Positions 9,067-17,352 of a DNA stretch of 64,000 nt are shown here, one piece after another. The notes beneath the pieces were generated by a model. It worked only from the letters and a program-made list of their open reading frames with translations, did no database searches and was not told where the DNA came from. A program made the translations under genes and the position numbers. Positions within the stretch are counted from its first letter, which is position 1; the number at the start of each line of letters is the position of its first letter. The DNA lies in contig NZ_AUGQ01000011.1 of the NCBI RefSeq assembly GCF_000422745.1, positions 22,896-86,895 on the forward strand. The letters run 5' to 3'. This DNA comes from Microbacterium gubbeenense DSM 15944 (lineage in GTDB: Bacteria > Actinomycetota > Actinomycetes > Actinomycetales > Microbacteriaceae).

Positions 9067-10346
9067 CGAAGCGCCAGGTTCACCTCGGGGCGCACTTCCC
9101 GGGCGTCAACGCGACGACGATCTGGACGCGCCCGGAATCGGGCAGCCAGATCGACCCGGCCTCGTTCGCGCACCTCGCCCGCACCGCCGAGCGCGGCTTC
9201 ATGGACCTCATGTTCCTCGCCGAGGGGCTGCGCCTGCGCGAGCATGCGGGCGAGATCCACGACCTCGACGTCGTCGGCCGCCCCGACACGCTCGTGCAGC
9301 TCGCGCAGGTGGCGCGCCAGACCTCGCACATCGGGCTCGTCGCGACGCTCAGCACGACCTTCAACGAGCCGGCGGAGTTCGCGCGCCAGCTCGCAACGCT
9401 CGACGCGCTGTCGAACGGGCGCGCCGCGTGGAACCTCGTCACGAGCCACGGCGCCTTCTTCGGGGCGAACTTCCGCCGGGGCGGCTTCCTCGCCGACGAC
9501 GACCGCTACGCGCGGGCCGAGTCGTTCACCGACGCCGTGTTCGCGCTGTGGGACGCGGCGGGAACGGGCGAAGAGGTGCGCGTGTCGGACGAGTTCTTCG
9601 ACATCGCCGCCCGGCCGACCGTTCCGCCGACCCCGCAGGGCCGCCCGGTCGTGATGCAGGCCGGTGTGTCGCCCGAGGGGCGCGAGATCGCCGCCCGCTA
9701 CGCCGACGCGATCTTCTCGCCGTTCGCCGCCGGTCCCGCCGCGGAGGACTTCGCGGCCGATATGCGTCGCCGGCTCACGGCGCACGGCCGCGCGGACGAC
9801 GCGCTCAAGATCCTGCCCGGCACCGGGTTCGCCCTCGGCGACACGCACGAGGAGGCGCTCGAGCAGGCCGAGCGCGACCGGTGGGATCAGGTGAGCCCCG
9901 CGACCGCGGTGCGCCAGATCGAGACGATCTGGGGCCGCCGCTTCGAGGGCTTCGACGCCGAGGGCGCGCTGCCGCCGATCGGCGACGTCGTCGAGGGCGT
10001 GGAGCTGTCGGCGGGGCGCGCGAAGGTACACACGGACAATCGCGCGCAGGCGGCCGAGCTCATCGAGCGGGCCGAGGCAGAGGGCCTGACCGCACGTGCC
10101 GTCGTGGTCGCGACGACGACGCGTCGCTCGCCGCTGGTGGGAACCGCGTCCGAGGTCGCGCAGATCATCGACGAGTCGGTGCAGGAGCGCCGGAGCGACG
10201 GGTTCATGATCATTCCGTCGATCACTCCGACCGGCCTCGATCGCTTCGTCGACGAGGTCGTGCCCGAGCTGCAGAACCGCGGCTCGTACCGCACGGAATG
10301 GACGGGCCGCACGCTGCGGGAGAACCTCGGATCCACCGGAGCGTGA
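9063..10346 (+). CDS. FMN-dependent monooxygenase, NtaA/DmoA (luciferase-like) family
   Basis: A 427-residue flavin-dependent monooxygenase of the NtaA/SnaA/DszA/DmoA class. These use reduced FMN from a separate reductase to cleave C-S or C-N bonds, for example in dibenzothiophene sulfone, dimethyl sulfide, nitrilotriacetate or N-acetyl-S-alkylcysteines. Visible signatures are 'RAAWNLVTSHGAFFGANF' near 122-139, 'RYARAESFTDAVFALWD', 'PPTPQGRPVVMQAGVSPEG' and 'RSDGFMIIPSITPTGLDRF'. The ATG overlaps the TGA of the fused GNAT-monooxygenase gene. It is the last member of the operon; helY follows after 22 bases with its own ribosome binding site. No flavin reductase gene is present in the window. 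Confidence 0.92.
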   Translation: MTKRQVHLGAHFPGVNATTIWTRPESGSQIDPASFAHLARTAERGFMDLMFLAEGLRLREHAGEIHDLDVVGRPDTLVQLAQVARQTSHIGLVATLSTTFNEPAEFARQLATLDALSNGRAAWNLVTSHGAFFGANFRRGGFLADDDRYARAESFTDAVFALWDAAGTGEEVRVSDEFFDIAARPTVPPTPQGRPVVMQAGVSPEGREIAARYADAIFSPFAAGPAAEDFAADMRRRLTAHGRADDALKILPGTGFALGDTHEEALEQAERDRWDQVSPATAVRQIETIWGRRFEGFDAEGALPPIGDVVEGVELSAGRAKVHTDNRAQAAELIERAEAEGLTARAVVVATTTRRSPLVGTASEVAQIIDESVQERRSDGFMIIPSITPTGLDRFVDEVVPELQNRGSYRTEWTGRTLRENLGSTGA

Positions 10347-10368
10347 CCCGCCGTGGTGAGATGGGGGA

Positions 10369-12774
10369 ATGAGCTCCGCGACGCCCGCTGAAAACTACGC
10401 CGAGGCGCGCGCCGAGCGCGACTACCCCGAGACGGCGGCGTTCGCTCGCGCGCAGCGCTTCGACCTCGATCCGTTCCAGCTCGAGGGCTGCCGCGCGCTC
10501 GAGCGCGGATCGAGCGCGCTCGTGGCCGCCCCGACGGGGGCGGGGAAGACGATCGTCGGCGAGTTCGCGATCCACCTCGCGATGGCCTCCGCGCGCGACA
10601 AGGCGTTCTACACGACGCCCATGAAGGCGCTGTCGAACCAGAAGTTCCGCGAGCTGCAGGAGGTGTACGGCGCCGACAACGTCGGCCTGCTCACCGGCGA
10701 CACGAACATCAACTCGCACGCGCGCGTCGTCGTGATGACGACCGAGGTCCTGCGCAACATGATCTACGCCGGATCGGGCGCCCTCGACGACCTCCGCTAC
10801 GTCGTCATGGACGAGGTGCACTACCTCGCGGACCGGTTCCGCGGCGCGGTGTGGGAGGAGGTCATCATCCACCTCCCGCAGAGCGTTCGGCTCGTGGGGC
10901 TGTCGGCGACGGTGTCGAACGCCGAGGAGTTCGGCGACTGGATCGGCACCGTGCGCGGCGGCACCGAGGTCATCGTCTCGGAGATCCGGCCCGTGCCGCT
11001 CGAGCAGCACGTGCTCGCCCGCGGCGAGCTGGTGCCCCTGTTCGACGGCCGCGGCACCGACGTGAACCGCGAGCTCCTGCGCATGGGCCCGGGGCTGAGC
11101 TCGGGCGGCGGCGGTCACCACCGCGGCCGGGGGCGGGGAAAGCAGGTCGTCCGGCCGCCGCGCGGGGGCGGACGGCTCGACCGCGCCCGCGCGATCGAGC
11201 TGCTGGATCGCCAGCACCTGCTGCCCGCGATCTTCTTCATCTTCAGCCGCGTCGGGTGCGACCAGGCGGTCGTGCAGACGCGGCACGCGGGGATCCGCGT
11301 CACGACGCCCGAGGAGCGCAGCGAGATCCGCCGCATCGTGCACGAGCGCACGGCGGCGCTGCAGGACGAGGACCTGGGCGTGCTGGGCTTCTACGAGTGG
11401 TCGAGGGACCTCGAGCGCGGCATCGCGGCGCACCACGCGGGCCTCCTCCCGGCGTTCAAGGAGGTCGTTGAGGAGCTCTTCCAGAAGAAGCTCGTGAAGG
11501 TCGTCTTCGCGACCGAGACGCTCGCGCTCGGCATCAACATGCCGGCTCGCACGGTCGTGCTCGAGAAGCTCGAGAAGTTCAACGGCGAGACGAGGGCGCC
11601 GATCACGTCGGGGGAGTACACGCAGCTGACGGGCCGCGCGGGCCGGCGCGGAATCGATGTCGAGGGACACGCGGTCGTGCACTGGTCGGACGGCATGAAC
11701 CCCGAGGCGGTGGCCTCGCTCGCCTCGCGCCGCACCTACCCGCTGAACTCGTCGTTCCGGCCGACGTACAACATGGCCGTGAACCTCATCGACCAGTACG
11801 GCCGGCCCGCCGCGCGCGACATCCTCGAGTCGTCGTTCGCGCAGTTCCAGGCCGACCGCGCGGTGGTCGACATCGCGCGGGAGGTCAAGCGGGCCGAGGA
11901 ATCGCTCGACGGGTACCTCGAGGCGATGACCTGCCACCTGGGCGACTTCGCCGAGTATGCGGGGATCCGGCGCGAGCTGAGCGACCTCGAGAAGAAGGCG
12001 CGCAAGGACGTCTCGGCGTCGAAGGCGCGCACGGAGCAGCGGCGCCAGAAGATGGCGCGGCTGAAGAAGAACATGCAGCGACACCCCTGCCACCAGTGCG
12101 CCGACCGCGAGAAGCACGCGCGCTGGGGCGAGCGGTACTACCACCTGAAGCGGCGCACCGACAAGCTGCGCCGCGAGATCGACACGCGCACGGGCACGGT
12201 CGCACGCCAGTTCGACCGGATCGTCGATGTGCTCGTCGTGCTCGACTACGTGGCGATCGAGAAGGGCGAGGCGACCCTGACGGATACGGGCGCCCGCATG
12301 AAGCGCATCTACGGCGACCGCGACCTGCTCGTGGCCGAGTCGCTGCGGCAGGAGCTGTGGACGAGCCTCGATCCCGCCTCGCTCGCGGCGCTCGCGTGCT
12401 GCCTCGTCTACGAGCCGCGGCGCACTGAGCAGGGCGAGGGCCCGCTGCCGCGCGGACCGTTCCGCGATGCCCTCGACGCGACCGACCGGCTGTGGGCCGA
12501 TCTCGATGACCTCGAGCAGCAGCACCGGCTGCCCGGCACATCGCCGATCGCGCCGGGCCTGGCGCAGGCGATGCACATGTGGGCGAACGGCCAGCTGCTC
12601 GATCGCGTGCTCGGCGCGGCTGACATGGCCGCCGGCGACTTCGTGCGCTGGACGAAGCAGACGATCGACCTGCTCGACCAGATCTCGATGGTCGCCGAGG
12701 GCGACCTCTCCCGCACGGCTCGCCGGTCCCTGGACGCGGTGCGCCGAGGAATCGTGGCCTACTCGGCGGTCTGA
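10369..12774 (+). CDS. helY: Ski2-like DEAD/DEAH-box RNA helicase HelY
   Basis: Superfamily 2 helicase of 801 residues related to mycobacterial HelY and eukaryotic Ski2/Mtr4, presumed to unwind RNA for processing or decay. Walker A 'APTGAGKT' lies at about 54-61, motif II 'DEVHYLADRFRG' starts near 148, and 'GLSATVSNAEEFGDWIG' is motif III. Domain 2 carries 'TETLALGINMPARTVVLEKL' and 'YTQLTGRAGRRGID'. A basic glycine-rich insertion after 'SSGGGGHHRGRGRGK' and a Cys-containing coiled region around 'CHQCADREKHARWGERYY' precede the C-terminal DSHCT-like domain. The ATG is preceded by a strong 'gatggggga' ribosome binding site. Confidence 0.92.
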   Translation: MSSATPAENYAEARAERDYPETAAFARAQRFDLDPFQLEGCRALERGSSALVAAPTGAGKTIVGEFAIHLAMASARDKAFYTTPMKALSNQKFRELQEVYGADNVGLLTGDTNINSHARVVVMTTEVLRNMIYAGSGALDDLRYVVMDEVHYLADRFRGAVWEEVIIHLPQSVRLVGLSATVSNAEEFGDWIGTVRGGTEVIVSEIRPVPLEQHVLARGELVPLFDGRGTDVNRELLRMGPGLSSGGGGHHRGRGRGKQVVRPPRGGGRLDRARAIELLDRQHLLPAIFFIFSRVGCDQAVVQTRHAGIRVTTPEERSEIRRIVHERTAALQDEDLGVLGFYEWSRDLERGIAAHHAGLLPAFKEVVEELFQKKLVKVVFATETLALGINMPARTVVLEKLEKFNGETRAPITSGEYTQLTGRAGRRGIDVEGHAVVHWSDGMNPEAVASLASRRTYPLNSSFRPTYNMAVNLIDQYGRPAARDILESSFAQFQADRAVVDIAREVKRAEESLDGYLEAMTCHLGDFAEYAGIRRELSDLEKKARKDVSASKARTEQRRQKMARLKKNMQRHPCHQCADREKHARWGERYYHLKRRTDKLRREIDTRTGTVARQFDRIVDVLVVLDYVAIEKGEATLTDTGARMKRIYGDRDLLVAESLRQELWTSLDPASLAALACCLVYEPRRTEQGEGPLPRGPFRDALDATDRLWADLDDLEQQHRLPGTSPIAPGLAQAMHMWANGQLLDRVLGAADMAAGDFVRWTKQTIDLLDQISMVAEGDLSRTARRSLDAVRRGIVAYSAV

Positions 12775-12786
12775 CCCCCCAAACCT

Positions 12787-12839
12787 TCATTTCTGGCACG
12801 TCTCTTCATCTGCCAGATGAAGAGACGTGCCAGAAATGA
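12787..12839. repeat. Near-perfect 53-bp intergenic palindrome between helY and trmD
   Basis: The 26-base arm at 12787-12812 is the exact reverse complement of 12814-12839, leaving a single unpaired C at 12813. The outermost bases are tcatttctggc and gccagaaatga. The helY stop is 13 bases upstream and the trmD GTG is 17 bases downstream. There is no T-tract, so a classic intrinsic terminator is not obvious. It could be a terminator, an RNA processing hairpin or a mobile palindromic repeat. The perfect arms, in an otherwise GC-rich region, suggest recent origin or strong selection. Confidence 0.9.
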
Positions 12840-12855
12840 GGAATAGCATCGGGGG

Positions 12856-13542
12856 GTGCGCATCGATATCGTGACCATCTTCCCGTCCTTCTTCGATGTC
12901 CTCGATGTCTCGCTCATCGGCAAGGCGCGCGAATCCGGAGTGCTCGACCTGCGCGTCAAGGACCTCCGCGATCACGCCCACGATCGCCACCGCACCGTCG
13001 ACGACACGCCGTACGGCGGCGGGGCCGGCATGGTGATGAAGCCCGAGCCGTGGGGCGAGGCGCTCGACGAGATCCTCGGCGACGACTCGGTGCTCGTCGT
13101 ACCGACCCCGTCCGGCGAGGTGTTCACCCAGTCCACGGCGCGCGAGCTCGCCGAGGAGAGCCACCTCGTGTTCGCGTGCGGCCGCTACGAGGGCATCGAC
13201 CAGCGCGTGCTCGACCACTACGCCTCCCGCGGGCGCGTACGGCAGGTGAGCATCGGCGATTACGTGCTCAACGGCGGCGAGGTGGCGTCGATGGCCATGA
13301 TCGAGGCGATCGGTCGGCTCATCCCCGGCGTCGTCGGCAACCCCGAGAGCCTCGTCGAGGAATCGCACGAGCTCGGCATGCTCGAGTACCCGATCTACAC
13401 CAAGCCGGCCGAATGGCGCGGCCTCACCGTGCCCGACGTGCTGCTCAGCGGCCACCACGCGAAGATCGCCGACTGGCGCCGCGACCAGTCGCTCGAGCGC
13501 ACGCGCGAGCGCCGCCCCGACCTGCTGGATCGCCCCGAGTGA
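12856..13542 (+). CDS. trmD: tRNA (guanine-N1)-methyltransferase TrmD
   Basis: SPOUT methyltransferase of 228 residues that makes m1G37 in tRNAs with G36, preventing frameshifting. The N-terminus '[20 protein letters not shown]' is diagnostic, and the trefoil-knot SAM site shows '[11 protein letters not shown]' and '[13 protein letters not shown]'. The GTG start lies just after a run of G. The C-terminus ends in an Arg-rich tail. Its TGA overlaps the GTG of mogA. In most actinobacteria trmD sits between rimM and rplS; here helY is upstream and a molybdenum-cofactor cluster is downstream. Confidence 0.97.
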   Translation: MRIDIVTIFPSFFDVLDVSLIGKARESGVLDLRVKDLRDHAHDRHRTVDDTPYGGGAGMVMKPEPWGEALDEILGDDSVLVVPTPSGEVFTQSTARELAEESHLVFACGRYEGIDQRVLDHYASRGRVRQVSIGDYVLNGGEVASMAMIEAIGRLIPGVVGNPESLVEESHELGMLEYPIYTKPAEWRGLTVPDVLLSGHHAKIADWRRDQSLERTRERRPDLLDRPE

Positions 13543-14009
13543 TCCGCGCCGCCGTCATCACCGTGAGCGACCGCTCCTTCGCGGGGCAGCGCGAGGATCT
13601 CGCGGGACCCGCGGCGGTTCAGGCGCTCGCCGACCAGGGATGGCAGGCGGATCTCCGCGTCGTCCCCGACGGATCCGCGAGCGTCTCAGGCGCCATCCGC
13701 GCGGCGATCGCATCGGGCGCGCGCCTCGTCGTCACGACGGGAGGTACGGGCATCGCCCCGCGCGATGAGACCCCCGAGGGCACGCGCGAGGTCATCGACC
13801 GCGAGATCCCCGGGATCTCGGACGCCCTGCGCGCGCTCGGATCCGAGGCGCCCGGCGCGCTGCTGTCCCGAGGCGTCGCGGGCGCGTCGGGCGATGCGCT
13901 CGTCGTGAATCTGCCCGGATCCCCGCGGGCGGTCACCGAGTCGATGCCGCTGATCCTCCGCGTCGCGCCGCACGCGCTCGCGCAGCTCAGCGGCGAGGAT
14001 CACGCCTGA
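13539..14009 (+). CDS. mogA: Molybdopterin adenylyltransferase MogA/MoaB family
   Basis: A 156-residue MogA/MoaB-type protein that adenylylates molybdopterin before molybdate insertion by MoeA. The fold markers are '[19 protein letters not shown]' near residues 65-83 and '[14 protein letters not shown]' near 128-141. The GTG start overlaps the trmD stop, so the gene is co-transcribed with trmD but works with the oppositely oriented moa/moe genes. Three bases separate it from the convergent moaD stop. The MoaB-versus-MogA naming within this family is uncertain, but the activity class is clear. Confidence 0.9.
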   Translation: MIRAAVITVSDRSFAGQREDLAGPAAVQALADQGWQADLRVVPDGSASVSGAIRAAIASGARLVVTTGGTGIAPRDETPEGTREVIDREIPGISDALRALGSEAPGALLSRGVAGASGDALVVNLPGSPRAVTESMPLILRVAPHALAQLSGEDHA

Positions 14010-14012
14010 CGC

Positions 14013-14246
14013 TCACCCGCCCGCGAACGGCGGCAGCACGTCGATCGTCTCGGATCCGCAGAGCGCGACGTCGTCGTCGTGACGGGATCCGTCGACGAGC
14101 ACGGCGCAGCGCGGCAGGATGCCGGCAAGACCCGCGTGGTCGGCGACGATGCCGAGGCGGAGCGCGTCGAGCGTCGGCTCCGTGCGCCGCTCGGAGGCGA
14201 GGCCGGCGGCCTCCTCAGCGGCCGCGAAGTAGCGAACCGTCGTCAT
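14013..14246 (-). CDS. moaD: MoaD, small sulfur-carrier subunit of molybdopterin synthase
   Basis: A 77-residue ubiquitin-like sulfur carrier. The C-terminal 'LPPFAGG' ends in the required Gly-Gly, which is adenylated by MoeB and then thiocarboxylated to donate sulfur to cyclic pyranopterin. The ATG at 14246 overlaps the TGA of the upstream DUF6457 gene. The longer frame through it belongs to antisense of neighbours and is not used. It is the last gene of the minus-strand moeB-moeA-moaC-DUF6457-moaD operon. Its partner MoaE is not encoded nearby. Confidence 0.9.
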   Translation of the reverse strand: MTTVRYFAAAEEAAGLASERRTEPTLDALRLGIVADHAGLAGILPRCAVLVDGSRHDDDVALCGSETIDVLPPFAGG

Positions 14247-14491
14247 GCGTTCCACCCCTTCGCGAGCGCCGTGACCCGGGATATCGCCCCGGCCGCGTCG
14301 CCGTCGCGCCCGGCCGCGAGGCCCGCGAGGAAGGCCGTGAGCGGCGCCGCGGGGCGGGCAACCCCGTGTGCGACGTCGCGGGCGAGGTCGAGCACGAGCG
14401 CGATATCGACGTCGGCGGGGCTCAGCCCGAGCTCGGCGCAGGCGGCGCGCGTCCACTCGTCGAGCGCCTCGGGAGGCAGATGCTCGGCCAT
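14243..14491 (-). CDS. DUF6457 small molybdopterin-associated protein
   Basis: An 82-residue, largely helical protein beginning 'MAEHLPPEALDEWTRAACAE' and containing 'DLARDVAHGVARPAAPLTAF', a pattern of the DUF6457 family found next to mobA/moa genes in actinobacteria. No catalytic motif is visible. The ATG overlaps the moaC stop by one base (TGATG) and its stop overlaps the moaD start, so it is firmly embedded in the operon. A scaffolding or guanine-dinucleotide-attachment role is suggested only by context. Confidence 0.8.
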   Translation of the reverse strand: MAEHLPPEALDEWTRAACAELGLSPADVDIALVLDLARDVAHGVARPAAPLTAFLAGLAAGRDGDAAGAISRVTALAKGWNA

Positions 14492-14973
14492 CAGAACCCC
14501 TCTCCGTCGCGGACCCAGTCGCCGCTGCGACCGCCCGTCTTCTTCACGATGCGGGCGCTCTCGATGAGCGCCGTGCGATCGATGCCCTTGACCATGTCGA
14601 GCACGGCGAGCGCCGCGACCGTGACGGCCGTGATGGCCTCCATCTCGACCCCCGTGCGGTCGGCGGTCCGGCACGTCGCCTCGATGAAGACGCCGTCGTC
14701 GTCGACGCGCAGATCGACGCTCGCCCCGTGCACGCCGATCACGTGCGCGAGCGGCAGGAGCTCGGGCGTGCGCTTCACGGCCTGGATCCCCGCGACGCGC
14801 GCCACGGCGAGCACGTCCCCCTTGGGCACGGATCCGTCGCGCAGCGCCGCGATCGTCGAGGCGGCTGCGCGCACGAATCCGCGCGCCGTGGCGGCGCGGA
14901 CCGTCGGCTGTTTCTGCGTGACGTCGACCATGCGGGCATGGCCGGAGGCATCGAGGTGGGTGAAAGTGCTCAT
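14491..14973 (-). CDS. moaC: Cyclic pyranopterin monophosphate synthase MoaC
   Basis: A 160-residue enzyme converting the MoaA product (3',8-cyclo-GTP) into cyclic pyranopterin monophosphate, the first stable molybdopterin precursor. The family signatures are 'MVDVTQKQPTVRAATARG' near residue 15, 'LLPLAHVIGVHGASVD' near 81, 'TGVEMEAITAVTVAAL' near 115 and 'GGRSGDWVR' at the end. The ATG at 14973 overlaps the moeA stop (ATGA). A longer in-frame extension upstream overlaps moeA and is not used. Confidence 0.95.
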   Translation of the reverse strand: MSTFTHLDASGHARMVDVTQKQPTVRAATARGFVRAAASTIAALRDGSVPKGDVLAVARVAGIQAVKRTPELLPLAHVIGVHGASVDLRVDDDGVFIEATCRTADRTGVEMEAITAVTVAALAVLDMVKGIDRTALIESARIVKKTGGRSGDWVRDGEGF

Positions 14974-16172
14974 GCGAACAGCATGACATCCACGACGTCG
15001 CCCGGCGCGACGAACGCCGTCTCGGCGTCGACGATCGCGTAGGCGTCGGCGAGCCCGAGGCCGCCGGCGAGGTGGGATCCGGAACCCCCCGCGGTCGCGG
15101 GGCGCACGCCCGCGCCGTCCCACGCGACGGGGATGACCTGCGTGCGGCCGACGGGCGTGCGCCAGCCCTCGGTCGCCGGGAACCTCCCGCGCGGCCGATC
15201 GATCTGGGCGCGCCCCTGGAGCGCGAGCAGTGCGGGCCGCACGAACATCTCGAACGACACCGCGACGCTCACGGGGTTGCCGGGGAGGCCGAAGAACAGC
15301 GCGCCGTCTTCCAGCACGCCAAACGCCTGCGGTTTGCCGGGCTGCATCGCGACCCGGTCGAAGCGGATCCGCTTATCGAGCGCGAGCTTGACGGGTTCGT
15401 ACGCGCCGGCGCTGACGCCGCCCGAGGTGATCACGACGTCGGCCGCCGTGTGCTCCAGCCGCTCGAGCAGCTCTGCGGGATCATCGCCGACGTGCGCTCT
15501 GACGACGACCTCGGCGCCGGCCTGGGCGCACAGGCGTTCGAGCAGGGTCGAGTTCGAGTCGGGGATCTCGCTGGCGCCCGGCACGACACCGGGCGCGGTG
15601 AGTTCCGCGCCGGTCGAGACGACGGCGACGCGGGGTCGGCGCGCGACCGCGACGGAGGTCACCCCGGAAGCGATGAGCGAGGAGATCTGGAGGGGGCCGA
15701 GCGGCCGGCCGGCCGGAAGGGCGATGTCGCCCGCCGCGAGATCCTCCGCGCGACGCCGGATGTGCGCGCCGCGGGCGCGGGGTGCGCGCGTGACGCGGAT
15801 GGATCCGAGCGAGTCGGCCAGGCCGCCCGCCGTGTCCTCGAACGGCACGATCGCATCGGCTTCTGTCGGTACCGGCGCGCCCGTCATGATCCTCGCCGCG
15901 TCTCCCGCGGCGAGGCGGGGATCGTCCGCGGATCCGGCGGGCACGTCCGCGACGACCCGCAGCGTCGCACCACCGGCCTTGACGTCATCGAAGCGCACCG
16001 CGAACCCGTCCATCGCCGAGTTGTCGAAGGCGGGGATATCGAGAAGGGAGAGCGCATCGGCGACGAGCGTGCGGCCCTCGGCGCCGGTGACCGGCAGCTC
16101 CTCGGAGCCGAGGCGTGAGACGGCCGCGAGGATCCGCTCGCGATGCTCGCCGATCGGGACGAGCGCGCTCAT
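14970..16172 (-). CDS. moeA: Molybdopterin molybdenumtransferase MoeA
   Basis: A 400-residue MoeA that inserts molybdate into adenylylated molybdopterin. It has the N-terminal MoeA domain ('IPAFDNSAMDGFAVRF' near residues 45-60, 'RIMTGAPVPTEADAIVPFED'), then the MogA-like catalytic domain with 'VVSTGAELTAPG', 'DSNSTLLERL', 'VVITSGGVSAGAYEPVK' and 'FFGLPGNPVSVAVSFE', then a C-terminal beta domain. The ATG at 16172 overlaps the moeB stop. It is the longest member of the moco operon and works directly after MogA. Confidence 0.96.
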   Translation of the reverse strand: MSALVPIGEHRERILAAVSRLGSEELPVTGAEGRTLVADALSLLDIPAFDNSAMDGFAVRFDDVKAGGATLRVVADVPAGSADDPRLAAGDAARIMTGAPVPTEADAIVPFEDTAGGLADSLGSIRVTRAPRARGAHIRRRAEDLAAGDIALPAGRPLGPLQISSLIASGVTSVAVARRPRVAVVSTGAELTAPGVVPGASEIPDSNSTLLERLCAQAGAEVVVRAHVGDDPAELLERLEHTAADVVITSGGVSAGAYEPVKLALDKRIRFDRVAMQPGKPQAFGVLEDGALFFGLPGNPVSVAVSFEMFVRPALLALQGRAQIDRPRGRFPATEGWRTPVGRTQVIPVAWDGAGVRPATAGGSGSHLAGGLGLADAYAIVDAETAFVAPGDVVDVMLFA

Positions 16173-17296
16173 GCGCCCGCGCGATCGCCGGCCGGATCCG
16201 CGGATCCGAGCGCGTTCCAGGCCGCGATTCCGCCGGCGAGCGACCGGGTTCTGAGGCCCTCCCGCGCGAGCACGGCCGTCGCGCGCGCCGAACGGACGCC
16301 AGCCGCGCAGACGGTGACGATGTCGCGGCCCGCGGCGCGTTCGCTGATCCGCTCGGCAGCCGCGCGCGGGTCGCGCAGGATCTCGGGGAGAGGCAGCGCC
16401 ATCGCGCCGGTAACGCCCGATCTCTCCCGCTCGCCCGCCGCGCGCACGTCGATGAGGAGCATCGTGTCGGGTATCAGGTCGGCCGCGCGGATCTCGACGG
16501 GCTCGGGAGACGCCGCGCCCGGGCGGCCCGAGGATCCCGTGAGCGGCACCTCGCGCGTGGTGCCGCGCAGCGCATCGACGAGGGCGATGCGCCCGACGAG
16601 CGGCTCGCCGATACCGGTGATCAGCAGGATCGCCTGCGTCGCCATGATCGATCCGACGTGCATCACGAGCGCGCCGAGCACGCCGACGTCGGCGCAGCTC
16701 GGGAGGTCGCCGGCCGACCCGGCGGGGTACAGGTCGCTGAGCCTCGTCGCGGTCGTGCCCGCGGGCGGCGCCGACCAGAAGACCGTGACCTGCGCGTGGA
16801 ACTCCTGCACGACGCCCCACACGAGGGGCACGCCGAGGCTCTCGCAGGCGGCCGCGACGAGGAGGCGGGTGTCGAACGAGTCGGTGCCGTCGAGCACGAG
16901 GTCGGCCCCGCTCAGCACCTCCGCGGCGTTGTCGGCGGTGAGCCTTCTCGCGACGGCCGCGACGGTGCACTCGGGGGCGAGGTCGGCGGCCGCTCGGACC
17001 GCGCTGTCGACCTTCGGGGCGTCCACGTCGCGCACGCGGTGGATCACCTGGCGCTGCAGGTTGGAGTGCTCGACCACATCGTCGTCGATGACGGTGATCC
17101 TGCCCACGCCCGCGGCGGCGAGCGCGAGGACGGCGGGGGATCCGAGGCCGCCGGCGCCGACGATCGCGACGTGTGCGGCGCGCAGCCGGCGCTGCCCGAT
17201 CTCGCCGAGCGGATAGAGCGCGGCGTGGCGGGCGGTGCGCGCCGCTTCGGCGCCCGAGAGGCGGTCCGCGGGTGCCACGAGCGGGGGGAGAGACAT
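16169..17296 (-). CDS. moeB: MoaD-adenylating enzyme with C-terminal rhodanese domain (MoeB/MoeZ type)
   Basis: A 375-residue E1-like activating enzyme. The ThiF domain has 'VAIVGAGGLGSPAVLALAAA' near residues 37-56, 'DDDVVEHSNLQRQVIHR' and 'DLVLDGTDSFDTR'. From about residue 285 a rhodanese domain carries the active-site loop 'VTVCAAGVRSARA'. This resembles MOCS3/MoeZ, where the rhodanese cysteine delivers sulfur to the adenylated MoaD tail. The ATG at 17296 starts the minus-strand operon, 56 bases from the divergent moaA ATG, so the promoter for both must lie in that short gap. Confidence 0.93.
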   Translation of the reverse strand: MSLPPLVAPADRLSGAEAARTARHAALYPLGEIGQRRLRAAHVAIVGAGGLGSPAVLALAAAGVGRITVIDDDVVEHSNLQRQVIHRVRDVDAPKVDSAVRAAADLAPECTVAAVARRLTADNAAEVLSGADLVLDGTDSFDTRLLVAAACESLGVPLVWGVVQEFHAQVTVFWSAPPAGTTATRLSDLYPAGSAGDLPSCADVGVLGALVMHVGSIMATQAILLITGIGEPLVGRIALVDALRGTTREVPLTGSSGRPGAASPEPVEIRAADLIPDTMLLIDVRAAGERERSGVTGAMALPLPEILRDPRAAAERISERAAGRDIVTVCAAGVRSARATAVLAREGLRTRSLAGGIAAWNALGSADPAGDRAGA

Positions 17297-17352
17297 GATT
17301 CGAGAGTACTCACGCGCGAGCCGGCGGGCGCGCAGGGGCTTACGGTGGGGAG

